64,000 nucleotides of DNA from the NCBI RefSeq assembly GCF_004681125.1, contig NZ_SIHO01000001.1, positions 62,001-126,000 of the forward strand. The letters are read 5' to 3'. The translations under genes and the position numbers were made by a program. Source of the DNA: Glacieibacterium arshaanense. Lineage in GTDB: Bacteria > Pseudomonadota > Alphaproteobacteria > Sphingomonadales > Sphingomonadaceae. The first letter of the stretch is position 1; each line of letters opens with the position of its first letter. Below are positions 28,070 through 35,805 of the stretch, in pieces. The notes under the pieces were generated by a model, which did no database searches, was not told where the DNA came from, and worked only from the letters and a program-made list of their open reading frames with translations.

Positions 28070-29500
28070 TTACTTCTGGTAGTTCAGCACCTGCGTCGCG
28101 CCGCCGCCGGCTGCCGTCACGGTTGCGGGGGCAACGCCGGTTTCGACCCAGGTGTCGAGCAGCGCGAACCAGTCGACGTTCACCGGCGCATCACCGCCAC
28201 GGCAATGCAGCATGCCGGGCACCATGAAGATGCGGTAGAAATCGTCGGTCGGCCCTATCGCCTTGCGGACATTGGCCAGATACTCAAGGCTCAGCCCCGG
28301 CGGGATCGCCGGATCGTTCCAACCGTGATAGCCGATAAGCTTGCCGCCGCGCGCCTTGAAGGCCGACAGGTCGGGCGATGATGCGTCGAGCGTTGCCGCC
28401 CATTCTTTGGCACCGGCGATGACGTCGGCATCGGTCAGGTTGCGCAGATCGAACTTGGAGTCCTTCTTCACAAGATAGGCAAAGTGGTTCCACGCAAAGC
28501 CGCTGCCGGTGGCGCGGCTGGTGTCACCGTCGGGGGAGGCCACGCCCCATGCCGCCCAGCTGTTGGCACCGGCTTCGGCGCCGGGCTTTAGCCCCGGCAT
28601 GGTGCCGCCGGTCACGACATCGCGGCGGCCATTGTAGATCGAGCGCACCACCGCGACCTGCTTCGCCGTCAGGCAAGCGTCGGTCTCAGTGCCGGTGCAT
28701 TGCAGCACAACCGGATCAAAGCGGCACGCCTGCGGGTCGGCGATATAGGTTTTGCCATGGCCGCACGCCTTCAGCGCTGCAGCTTGCAGCGCCGGTAGCT
28801 TGCCCGGGGGCAGATTGCCGCCGGGCTTGACCAATGCCTTCGTCGCCAGTCCGCTGACGCCCTGCATCCGCGTCCACGCCCACGCCGGTGCGCCCGCGAC
28901 GATGCCGTCGAAGTCCGCCGGATAGCGCTGCGCGGTCATCAGCGCCTCGCGGCCGCCGTCCGAACAGCCGAAGAAATAGTTGCGCTTGGCTGCCTTGCCG
29001 TACGCCGCGACGATGGACTTTGCGGTGTCGGTGGTGGTCTTGACCGCGCGCCAGCCGAAGTCGGTGACCTTTTCGGGATGGCCCAGCGCCCAGCTCGCAT
29101 CGGTGCCGTCGTCGCTCTGGTGGCCGTCATCGGTGCCCGCGACCGCATAGCCGCGCGATAGCCCGAGCAGCATCGTGCCCCAGGGAATCCGCCCGGCAAA
29201 GCCGCCGTTGCCGACCTGCACGAACTTGCCGTTCCACGCCTCACCGACAGGGATCAGCACCGCCAGCCGGATATCCGAATCGCTGGTCGGGCGCGCCGTC
29301 GCTTCGACCTTGCAGACCGCGAACGGCAGCTTGACGGGGTTGGGCGCGTCCTTGACCGAAATGCCGGTGTCAGGCGCTACTTCGGTCGCTGCGGTGATGG
29401 TGACATTGGGGAGCGCCAGCTTGGCCAGCCCGGCGCAATCGGTGGCGGCGAGCGTTGGTGTGGCGGCGCATAGCGCGGCAGCGAACACGATGTGGCGCAT
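28070..29500 (-). CDS. Tannase/feruloyl esterase family alpha/beta hydrolase
   Basis: The 476-residue exported esterase has a signal peptide (residues 1-18). It carries the CS-D-HC signature of the tannase family: Cys179-Ser180 in FFGCSDGGREAL, Asp in YHGWNDPAIPPG and His-Cys in VPGMLHCRGGDAP. The two cysteines next to the catalytic Ser and His are expected to form the disulfide that holds the triad. Members hydrolyse ester bonds of gallate, ferulate and related plant phenolics, or of MHET in the PETase pathway. The substrate here is unknown, and no aromatic-degradation genes are adjacent. A palindromic repeat lies just upstream. Confidence 0.9.
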   Translation of the reverse strand: MRHIVFAAALCAATPTLAATDCAGLAKLALPNVTITAATEVAPDTGISVKDAPNPVKLPFAVCKVEATARPTSDSDIRLAVLIPVGEAWNGKFVQVGNGGFAGRIPWGTMLLGLSRGYAVAGTDDGHQSDDGTDASWALGHPEKVTDFGWRAVKTTTDTAKSIVAAYGKAAKRNYFFGCSDGGREALMTAQRYPADFDGIVAGAPAWAWTRMQGVSGLATKALVKPGGNLPPGKLPALQAAALKACGHGKTYIADPQACRFDPVVLQCTGTETDACLTAKQVAVVRSIYNGRRDVVTGGTMPGLKPGAEAGANSWAAWGVASPDGDTSRATGSGFAWNHFAYLVKKDSKFDLRNLTDADVIAGAKEWAATLDASSPDLSAFKARGGKLIGYHGWNDPAIPPGLSLEYLANVRKAIGPTDDFYRIFMVPGMLHCRGGDAPVNVDWFALLDTWVETGVAPATVTAAGGGATQVLNYQK

Positions 29501-29521
29501 GGAATCCCCCCGGTTGTTTTA

Positions 29522-29647
29522 GAGCCTCCGGCGGGCAGGCCTGAGGCCTGCACCCATTAGTTTGGGGCGGTGCAACCAATCTGCGCTGGTTGTTCTGTCA
29601 CCGTCCAAAATCCGGGTGCAGGGGTCACCCCTGCCCGCCGGAGGCCC
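29522..29647. repeat. Paired palindromic repeat family A, copy 4
   Basis: Left arm 29522-29555 has core aggcctgaggcct; right arm 29614-29647 has core aggggtcacccct. Each core pairs with itself but not with the other, while the outer blocks of the arms are complementary. The spacer is 58 bases. It lies between two minus-strand genes, ten bases after the stop of the acyl-CoA dehydrogenase. Confidence 0.9.
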
Positions 29648-29656
29648 TCAAGTTCC

Positions 29657-30877
29657 TTACATCGCCTTGATTTCGTTATACGGCGTATCCTTGTCCGGCC
29701 GCATGTCGCCGGGCAGCCCGAGCACGCGCTCGGCGATGATGTTGCGCAGGATTTCGTCGGTACCACCGGCGATGCGCAGCCCGGCGGACGCCATGTAGCT
29801 GCCCTGCAAACGGTTGAGTTCGGGGTTGCTGCCGTCGGTGACGACGCCGCTCGACTGGTTGAGGTCCATCGCGAACGAGGCGAGGTCCTGCATCGTCTTG
29901 GCGACGACGACCTTCGAGATCGACTGCTCCGGTCCGGGCATTTCACCACGCGACAATGCCGATTGCGCGCGCATCTGCGTCAGCTTGATGCCTTCATCGG
30001 CGATATAGGTCGACGCGATGCGTTCACGGACCGTCGACTGGGAGATGGCCGGACCGTTGTCGGTCTGGATGCCGGCAGCGAGCGTCATCAGCGTCTTGTA
30101 GCCGGGCGCGTGGCTTGGCTTGCCGCCGACGGCGAGGCGCTCGTTCATCAGTGTCGTCAACGCGACCTTCCAGCCGTCGCCTTCGGCGCCGACGCGGTGG
30201 CTGTCATGGACCTTGACGTTGGTGAAGAAGACTTCGTTGAAGTCGGCGCCGCCCGACATCTGCTTGAGCGGACGGGCTTCGACGCCCGGCGCGTGCATGT
30301 CGACGATGAACATCGTCAGGCCCTTGTGCTTGGGCTTCGACGGATCGGTGCGGCAGACGATGATGCCGAAGTCCGAAAGATGCGCGTTGGTCGTCCACAC
30401 CTTCTGGCCGTCGATCGTCCAGGTGTCGCCGTCCTTGACAGCCTTGGTGCGGATGCCGGCAAGGTCCGACCCGGCGATGGGTTCGGAAAACAGCTGGCAC
30501 CAGACTTCGACGCCCGACAGCGCCTTGGCGACATAGCGCTCGATGAGTTCGGGGGTGCCATGCGAGAAGACCGTCGGGATGCACATGCCGAGGCCGATGG
30601 CATAGAGCCCGGTCGGGGCGTGGAAGCGGCTTTCTTCCTGGTTGTAAATGATCGAGTTCATCGGGCCGAGGCCCTGGCCGCCCATCGACTTGGGCCAGGT
30701 GATGCCGGTGTAGCCGGCGTCATACTTCTTCTTCTGCCAAATCTTTGAATGGCGGACGAAATCGGCGTGGCCGCGCCCGAATTCGGTCGGTTCGCGATAT
30801 TCGCCGATGTTGGCTTCCAGCCAGGCGCGCGCCTTGGCGCGGTATTCGGCTTCGGGTGCGGTATCGTTGAAGTCCAT
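29657..30877 (-). CDS. Acyl-CoA dehydrogenase family protein, long subunit
   Basis: The 406-residue flavoprotein has acyl-CoA dehydrogenase motifs: GITWPKSMGGQGL near residue 60, WCQLFSEPIAGSDLAGIRTKAV (FAD-binding middle domain), NGQKVWTTNAHLSDFGI-like strand, and SGGADFNEVFFTNVKV. The C-terminal AGGTDEILRNIIAERVLGLP matches the FAD/tetramer contact. It would oxidise an acyl-CoA in fatty acid, sterol or related side-chain degradation. It follows a second, shorter acyl-CoA dehydrogenase gene by 25 bp. Adjacent pairs of this kind often form alpha2beta2 heterotetramers acting on bulky or steroid acyl-CoAs, as with the FadE pairs of actinobacteria. Confidence 0.9.
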   Translation of the reverse strand: MDFNDTAPEAEYRAKARAWLEANIGEYREPTEFGRGHADFVRHSKIWQKKKYDAGYTGITWPKSMGGQGLGPMNSIIYNQEESRFHAPTGLYAIGLGMCIPTVFSHGTPELIERYVAKALSGVEVWCQLFSEPIAGSDLAGIRTKAVKDGDTWTIDGQKVWTTNAHLSDFGIIVCRTDPSKPKHKGLTMFIVDMHAPGVEARPLKQMSGGADFNEVFFTNVKVHDSHRVGAEGDGWKVALTTLMNERLAVGGKPSHAPGYKTLMTLAAGIQTDNGPAISQSTVRERIASTYIADEGIKLTQMRAQSALSRGEMPGPEQSISKVVVAKTMQDLASFAMDLNQSSGVVTDGSNPELNRLQGSYMASAGLRIAGGTDEILRNIIAERVLGLPGDMRPDKDTPYNEIKAM

Positions 30878-30902
30878 GACGGTGTGTCCTTCTATGAATG
30901 TC

Positions 30903-31997
30903 TTAAGCGGCGTTGCGGCGTTCGAGCGCGCGCACCAGCCGGTCGGCCCACCACGCGCTGCTGCCGAGTGCCGAAGCGAGCTGGCGGTTGCGGCGGTAGT
31001 AGAACTGGCAGTCGCTCTCCCACGTGAAGCCGATGCCGCCGTGCAGCTGCACCGTCTCTTCTGCAGTAAAGCTGAGTGCATCGAGGCTGGCAACGCGCGC
31101 TGCTGACGCAGCCTGTCGCAGTTCGCCGGCGTCGGCGCCCATCGCCCAGGCGCCGTGCAGCGCATGCGCGCGCGCCAGTTCGAGCTTGATGTACATGTCG
31201 GCGCACTTGTGCTTGACGCCCTGATAACGGCCGATGCGCTGCCCGAAGGCGACGCGATCCTTGGCATAGGCGACGGTCATGTCCATCGACGCGGCGGTGG
31301 TGCCGAGCGCTTCGAACGCCGCGAGAATGGCGGCGCGGTCGAGCCAGTCCTGATAGGCGTCGGGATCGCCGAGCGCTTCGACGGCGGCGTTGTCGAGCGT
31401 CAGCTTGCCCGAACGGCGCACCAGGTCGAGCGTTTCGACGAGCTCGGTCTTGACGCCGGCACCGCCGAGATCGACCAGGTAAAGCTGCACGCCCTTGGGG
31501 CCGTTGGCGGTGATGATGGCGAGCTGGGCGCCGAGCAGGTCGGCGATCGGCAGCTTGACGCCGCTGGCCTTGCCGTCCTTGACGGTCAGTGCGGCGGTCG
31601 ACGGCGAGGCGGCATTGCCTTCACCCCAGCCGACGCAGGCGATGACCTTGCCTTCGGCGATGCCGGGCAACCAGCGCGCCTGCTGTTCCTTGCTGCCGGC
31701 GCGCAGCAGCGCTTCGGTGGCGGCAAGGACCGAGGTCAGCGGGATGGGGGCGAGGCTGCGGCCGGCTTCTTCGGCGAGGACACAGGATTCTTCAGCCGTC
31801 AGGCCGACGCCGCCGAATTCTTCGGGCACGCGCGCTGCGGTCCAGCCGAGGTCGATGACGGCCTTCCACAAATCGGCGTCATAGGTGGCGGTGCCGTTCA
31901 TCGATTTGCGGGCGATGGCGGGGCCGGCGTTGGCATCGAGAAACTTGCGCGCCGATTCGCGCATGGTTTTGGCGTCGTCGGAAAAGTCGAAGTTCAT
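30903..31997 (-). CDS. Acyl-CoA dehydrogenase family protein, short subunit
   Basis: The 364-residue protein has the acyl-CoA dehydrogenase fold with RVPEEFGGVGLTAEESCVLAEEAGRSLAP in the N-terminal domain and QLHGGIGFTWESDCQFYYRR in the C-terminal domain. The middle domain is shortened and lacks the usual WCQxxSEP strand seen in its partner. It is the first gene of a two-gene unit. Reduced subunits paired with a fuller partner are typical of heteromeric enzymes. A perfect palindrome TTACGTTAACGTAA lies 35 bp before the start (32032-32045) and is likely the operator. The start at 31997 gives MNFDFSDDAKTMRESARKFL. Confidence 0.9.
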   Translation of the reverse strand: MNFDFSDDAKTMRESARKFLDANAGPAIARKSMNGTATYDADLWKAVIDLGWTAARVPEEFGGVGLTAEESCVLAEEAGRSLAPIPLTSVLAATEALLRAGSKEQQARWLPGIAEGKVIACVGWGEGNAASPSTAALTVKDGKASGVKLPIADLLGAQLAIITANGPKGVQLYLVDLGGAGVKTELVETLDLVRRSGKLTLDNAAVEALGDPDAYQDWLDRAAILAAFEALGTTAASMDMTVAYAKDRVAFGQRIGRYQGVKHKCADMYIKLELARAHALHGAWAMGADAGELRQAASAARVASLDALSFTAEETVQLHGGIGFTWESDCQFYYRRNRQLASALGSSAWWADRLVRALERRNAA

Positions 31998-32030
31998 GCT
32001 GTCATTCCCCAAGGCTTGGTTTGGGGCTAC

Positions 32031-32046
32031 CTTACGTTAACGTAAA
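32031..32046. promoter_or_regulatory. Palindromic operator, LiuR-like, upstream of the acyl-CoA dehydrogenase pair
   Basis: CTTACGTTAACGTAAA contains the perfect 14-bp palindrome TTACGTTAACGTAA, 35-48 bp before the short-subunit start. It resembles the operators of LiuR (MerR family), which controls branched-chain amino acid and acyl-CoA degradation in Proteobacteria. Similar 16-mers are found at 34630, 44270 and 49156. Confidence 0.6.
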
Positions 32047-32107
32047 GCAAGTGCAAGGGGCTTGTTGTCGCAACTTCCACTCTCCCGACTGCGGGAGGCG
32101 GAATGCG

Positions 32108-32308
32108 TCACTTGCGGCGAAAGAGGTCGTCGGCGGCGGACCGGAACTTGCTCGCGGCGTCGCGCTTGGCCTTGGTGCGGGCGATTTCGGCTTCGAGTCG
32201 CTCGACGCGCTCGTCGAGCTCGGCCACCGACAGCGGATCGAGATCCTGCCGCATCAACGCAGCAAGCGCGTCGTCGCGCTTGCGCGGTTCGAGATCGTCG
32301 ATGTCCAT
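32108..32308 (-). CDS. DUF1192 family protein
   Basis: The 66-residue acidic/basic protein begins MDIDDLEPRKRDDALAALMRQDLDPLSVAELDERVERLEAEIARTKAKRDAA (quoted in part), the DUF1192 pattern: a conserved DLDP-LSVAEL turn followed by a coiled coil (about residues 28-52) and a FRSAADDLFR tail. The family is widespread in alphaproteobacteria with unknown function and often lies beside cell-cycle or zeta-type regulatory genes. It is divergent from the quinone reductase gene with 45 bp between starts. Confidence 0.85.
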   Translation of the reverse strand: MDIDDLEPRKRDDALAALMRQDLDPLSVAELDERVERLEAEIARTKAKRDAASKFRSAADDLFRRK

Positions 32309-32353
32309 GAGCCGAGATTTGACCTTGGCGGCGGCAGAGTCAATATCAGCGCC

Positions 32354-33355
32354 ATGAGCAACATTCCCACGACCATGACCGCCATTGATCCCGCCGCAGC
32401 CGGTGGACCCGAAGTGCTGGTGCCGGTGTCGCGGCCAGTGCCGCAGCCGGGGCCGGGCGAGGTGCTGGTGCGTGTTGCTGCCGCCGGCGTCAACCGTCCC
32501 GACGTGCTGCAGCGGCTCGGGCTGTATCCGATGCCGCCGGGCACGCCGACGATCATGGGACTGGAAATTGCCGGCGAGATTGTTGCGGTGGGGGCGGACA
32601 CGCCGCGCTGGCAGGTCGGCGATAAGGTCTGCGCGCTGGTCGCAGGCGGCGGCTATGCGGAATATTGCGTCGCGCCGGGCGGTCAGTGCCTGCCGGTGCC
32701 GGCGGGGTTGAGCTTTGCCGATGCGGCGGGGCTGCCCGAAACCTATTTTACCGTCTGGTCGAACCTTTTCCAGCGCGGCGCGGCGAAGGCCGGCGAGAGC
32801 GTGCTGGTCCACGGCGGCACCTCGGGCATCGGTGTCACGGCGATCCTGCTCGCCAAGGCGTTCGGGCTGACGGTCATCGTGACCGCAGGCAGCGACGAAA
32901 AATGCGCGTCGGCACTGGCGCTCGGCGCTGACCATGCAATCAACTACAAGACGCAGGACTTTGCTGCCGAGGTGGCGACGCTGACGGCGGGGCGCGGCGT
33001 CGATATCGTGCTCGACATGGTCGGGGGCGATTATATCCCGAAGAATATCGCCAGCCTCGCGGATGACGGGCGCCATGTCTCGATCGCGTTCCAGCGCGGG
33101 CCGCGTGCGGAAGTCGATTTCACCGCGGTGATGCGCAAACGGCTGGTGATTACCGGCTCGATGCTGCGACCACGCCCGGTGGCGTTCAAGGCAGCGGTGG
33201 CGGCCGAGCTGGAAGCCAGGGTCTGGCCACTGTTTGCGCAGACGCGGCTGCGCGCGGTGACCGATTGCGTTCTGCCGCTGGCACAGGCCGCCGATGCGCA
33301 CCGCCGCATGGAAGCCGGGACGCATGTCGGCAAGATCGTGTTGAGCACGGATTAA
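32354..33355 (+). CDS. NAD(P)H-quinone oxidoreductase (zinc-independent MDR, PIG3-like)
   Basis: The 333-residue protein is a medium-chain reductase without zinc ligands. Hallmarks are PGEVLVRVAAAGVNRPDVLQRLGLYPMPPG, GLEIAGEIVAVG, AAGLPETYFTVWSNLF and the NADPH site VLVHGGTSGIGVTAILLAKAFG. The PETYFTVWSNLF phrase marks the PIG3/TP53I3-like quinone reductase branch. It would reduce quinones by one electron or detoxify enones. The start at 32354 is taken over the internal ATG at 32375; both lack a strong ribosome-binding site. A terminator-like hairpin follows at 33406. Confidence 0.9.
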   Translation: MSNIPTTMTAIDPAAAGGPEVLVPVSRPVPQPGPGEVLVRVAAAGVNRPDVLQRLGLYPMPPGTPTIMGLEIAGEIVAVGADTPRWQVGDKVCALVAGGGYAEYCVAPGGQCLPVPAGLSFADAAGLPETYFTVWSNLFQRGAAKAGESVLVHGGTSGIGVTAILLAKAFGLTVIVTAGSDEKCASALALGADHAINYKTQDFAAEVATLTAGRGVDIVLDMVGGDYIPKNIASLADDGRHVSIAFQRGPRAEVDFTAVMRKRLVITGSMLRPRPVAFKAAVAAELEARVWPLFAQTRLRAVTDCVLPLAQAADAHRRMEAGTHVGKIVLSTD

Positions 33356-33405
33356 GCTGCGGTGCTTGATTGGCGGACGCAATAAGCCTACATCATGGCC
33401 AGCAC

Positions 33406-33430
33406 AGCCGTCCCGACCGGGGCGGCTCTT
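33406..33430 (+). terminator. Terminator hairpin between quinone reductase and trcR genes
   Basis: AGCCGTCCC (33406-33414) pairs with GGGGCGGCT (33419-33427) around a GACC loop, with one G-T pair, followed by cttt. It separates the reductase from the trcR transcription unit. Confidence 0.65.
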
Positions 33431-33459
33431 TCTATGTCTGAAACCCAAGGTTAGTCAAA

Positions 33460-34152
33460 ATGTCCGCTCAACTTACGCCGCTGATGCCGCACGCGACCGC
33501 CGCCTGGCTGGTCGACAACTCGGCGCTGACCTTCGAACAGATTGCTGCTTTCTGCGGTCTGCACATCCTCGAAATCCAGGCGATCGCCGATGACACCGCC
33601 GCGACCAAGCTGTCAGGCCGCGACCCGATCCGCGCCAACGAACTGACTCAGGCCGAAATCGATCGCTGCGCTGCCGACCCCGATGCGCGCCTGCGCCTTG
33701 AGAAGCAGCCCGAGCAGGAGCGCCGCACCAAGGGCCCGCGCTACACGCCGGTCAGCAAGCGCCAGGACAAGCCCGACGGCATCGCGTGGATCATCCGCAA
33801 CCACCCCGAAATCACCGACGGCCAGATTTCGCGCATCATCGGCACCACCAAGTCGACGATCGCCACGATCCGCGACAAGAGCCACTGGAACATCGCCAAC
33901 ATCCAGCCGAAGGATCCCGTCACGCTCGGCCTGTGCGCGCAGCGCGAGCTCGATGCACTGGTCGCGGCGGCGGCGAAAAAGGCCGGCATCGTCGCCAGCC
34001 CCGACGACGGCAAGATCGCCGGCGAGCGGGCGCAGCTGATCGAACAGCTGCAGGCCGAACGTGTCGCTGCGGCGCATATCGCCGAGCATGGTGCGCCGCC
34101 GACCGAGTTGGGTACGGCGCAGCAGCAGGGCGATGCACTGTTTCGCCGCTAG
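33460..34152 (+). CDS. trcR: Cell-cycle transcriptional regulator TrcR (DUF1013)
   Basis: The 230-residue protein matches DUF1013 end to end: MPHATAAWLVDNSALTFEQIAAFCGLHILEIQAIADDTAA (in part), then DPIRANELTQAEIDRCAADP, YTPVSKRQDKPDGIAWIIRNHPEITDGQISRIIGTTKSTI and HWNIANIQPKDPVTLGLCAQRELDALV. It contains two predicted helix-turn-helix segments (about residues 23-45 and 118-135). In Caulobacter and relatives TrcR is a conserved alphaproteobacterial regulator associated with RNA polymerase and growth control. The gene is monocistronic and is followed by family B repeat copy 2. Confidence 0.92.
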   Translation: MSAQLTPLMPHATAAWLVDNSALTFEQIAAFCGLHILEIQAIADDTAATKLSGRDPIRANELTQAEIDRCAADPDARLRLEKQPEQERRTKGPRYTPVSKRQDKPDGIAWIIRNHPEITDGQISRIIGTTKSTIATIRDKSHWNIANIQPKDPVTLGLCAQRELDALVAAAAKKAGIVASPDDGKIAGERAQLIEQLQAERVAAAHIAEHGAPPTELGTAQQQGDALFRR

Positions 34153-34160
34153 CGCGGCCA

Positions 34161-34278
34161 GCGCGTAAGTCGAAATTCGCCCTTCGCGAATTTTGCCTTA
34201 CGCGCGGACTCGCGCAAGGCCGGCCGGCGGGGCGGGCGGACTAACCGCCCGAACCCGTCCGACGGCGTGGCTTTGCCA
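34161..34278 (+). repeat. 3'-end repeat family B, copy 2 (after trcR)
   Basis: Nine bases after the trcR stop a 20-bp hairpin (34161-34180 with 34186-34205, two mismatches) is followed by the conserved block 34204-34278. In order the block holds GGACTCGCG, GGCCGGCGGGGCGG, a small GGCGGAC/ACCGCC stem, GAACCCGTCCGACGG and GGCTTTGCC. Order and orientation relative to the upstream gene match the copy after glnA at 9620-9735. Confidence 0.7.
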
Positions 34279-34287
34279 CGACGCTCT

Positions 34288-34512
34288 ATGGCGCAAGATG
34301 GCAAGCTAATGATCATTGATAAAGGTAATTGGGTTTTCATCGAACAGGAGAACGCGATTTTTCGCGGGCCTTCACGCAGCTTTCCACATGAAGTTTGGAG
34401 CGTGAAGCAACAGAAATGGTTTCCCTATCATTTCGACGAACCTTTCAAGCCAATTGAATGGGGTAATATCGTTTCTGAGACCGAAGCTGGGCTCTATATG
34501 GCACCCGACTAA
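34288..34512 (+). CDS. Low-GC small protein of unknown function
   Basis: The 74-residue frame (MAQDGKLMIIDKGNWVFIEQ at the start) is visibly poorer in G+C than its neighbours and uses A/T-ending codons (gataaaggtaattgg) that neighbouring genes avoid. The protein is rich in aromatics (W, F, Y) and has the phrases VWSVKQQKWFPYHFDEPFKPIEWGN. I do not recognise the family. A second ATG at 34309 is an alternative start; neither has a strong ribosome-binding site. Base composition suggests recent transfer. It sits between family B repeat copy 2 and an intergenic hairpin. Confidence 0.55.
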   Translation: MAQDGKLMIIDKGNWVFIEQENAIFRGPSRSFPHEVWSVKQQKWFPYHFDEPFKPIEWGNIVSETEAGLYMAPD

Positions 34513-34579
34513 ATCGCTTGCACAGGTCTTCTTTCTTTTCAGGGCACCTCTCACCCCGCCGTGCATAACGCGCGAGTAG

Positions 34580-34603
34580 CCCTCTCCCGCAAGGGAAGAG
34601 GGG
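34580..34603. repeat. Short intergenic hairpin (ctctcccgcaaggga type)
   Basis: CCCTCTCCC and GGGAAGAGGG form a near-perfect stem around GCAA. Elements of this look are common between genes in many alphaproteobacterial genomes. Only one copy was noticed here. Confidence 0.55.
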
Positions 34604-34629
34604 AAGATACGAGCTTCCTACCCCTCGAC

Positions 34630-34645
34630 TTCACGTAAACGTCAA
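34630..34645. promoter_or_regulatory. Palindromic operator, LiuR-like, upstream of the MBL hydrolase gene
   Basis: TTCACGTAAACGTCAA is an imperfect dyad 33-48 bp before the start at 34678. It matches the 16-bp pattern shared with sites at 32031, 44270 and 49156. Confidence 0.55.
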
Positions 34646-34677
34646 CCTAAGGTCGCTCCGAAACCGGAGAAGCCTGC

Positions 34678-35748
34678 ATGTCCGACGTCAGCCTCGCCAG
34701 CGCGCCCATCGAACCCGATGACCTGCGCGGCCTGCACTACCCGTTCGGGCGCCATGTCCCCGAAGGCGGTAATCTGCTCGAAGTGGCGCCGGGCGTGTTC
34801 TGGTTGCGCATGCCGATTCCGTTCGCGCTCGATCACATCAACCTGTGGGTACTCGAGGATGGCGACGGCTGGGCGATTGTCGATACCGGCGTGCAGACCA
34901 CCGCCGGCAAGGCGCTGTGGCGTGCAGCGTTCGATGGCCCGCTGAAAGGCCGCCCGGTCAAGCGCGTTATCGTTACCCACTACCACCCCGACCACCTCGG
35001 GCTGGCCGGCTGGCTGTGCAAGAAGTGGCAGATTCCGCTCGAAATCGCGCGCACCGAATATTTGCTGGCGAAGACGCTGATCCTTGAGACGCATCCGGTG
35101 CCGCCCGCCGATGTCGTCGAATTTTACACGCGCGCCGGCTGGCCCGACGAGCGGCTGGCGGCGTTTGCCAAGCATAGCTGGGGACATTTCTCGCTCGGCG
35201 TGTCGCCGCTGCCGACCGGCTTCATCCGCATCGAGGATGGTGACGTGCTCAAGATCGGCGGCCGCGACTGGCGCGTCGTGACGGGGCGCGGCCACAGCCC
35301 CGAACATTCGTGTCTGGTCTGCGACGAGGCCGGGTTGATGATCGCCGGCGACCAGGTGCTGCCGCGCATCACCTCGAACGTCTCGGTCTATCCCGGCGAG
35401 CCGCGCGGCAACCCGCTGCGTGACTGGCTCGAATCGATCGAAAAGCTTGAAGGTCTCGATGCCGGCTTGCGCGTGCTGCCGGCGCACAACGAACCCTTCG
35501 AACGGCTGCACGTGCGGCTGGCGCAACTACGCGATGACCACATGGACAAGCTCGACAAGCTGGCGGATTTCTGCAGCGAGCCGCGCAGCGTGTTCGAGAC
35601 GTTTCCGATCCTGTTCCGCCGCCCGGTCGGCGAGCGCGAAGTGATGATGGCGAGCGGCGAGGCATTGGCGCATCTGCATTGGCTCGAAGCGCGCAATCTG
35701 GTGGCGCGCGAACGCGTGGGCACCGTCGACCGCTTCGTCGCGGTCTGA
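34678..35748 (+). CDS. MBL-fold metallo-hydrolase
   Basis: The 356-residue protein has the metallo-beta-lactamase-fold signature H101-x-H103-x-D105-H106 in VIVTHYHPDHLGLAGWL, the later metal ligands in TGRGHSPEHSCLV and GLMIAGDQVL, and the final His in RVLPAHNEPF. The extra C-terminal helical domain (about residues 270-356) resembles LACTB2-like/RNA- or thioester-hydrolase subgroups. The substrate is unknown. Its promoter carries the same palindrome as the acyl-CoA dehydrogenase and enoyl-CoA hydratase genes, so an acyl-CoA thioesterase-type role is an attractive inference. GGAG precedes the ATG. Confidence 0.88.
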   Translation: MSDVSLASAPIEPDDLRGLHYPFGRHVPEGGNLLEVAPGVFWLRMPIPFALDHINLWVLEDGDGWAIVDTGVQTTAGKALWRAAFDGPLKGRPVKRVIVTHYHPDHLGLAGWLCKKWQIPLEIARTEYLLAKTLILETHPVPPADVVEFYTRAGWPDERLAAFAKHSWGHFSLGVSPLPTGFIRIEDGDVLKIGGRDWRVVTGRGHSPEHSCLVCDEAGLMIAGDQVLPRITSNVSVYPGEPRGNPLRDWLESIEKLEGLDAGLRVLPAHNEPFERLHVRLAQLRDDHMDKLDKLADFCSEPRSVFETFPILFRRPVGEREVMMASGEALAHLHWLEARNLVARERVGTVDRFVAV

Positions 35749-35805
35749 TGCGCGTTGCGCCAAAGACCTGCGCGCATTAGCCTTGGCGCCAGCCGGGGAG
35801 CCGTG

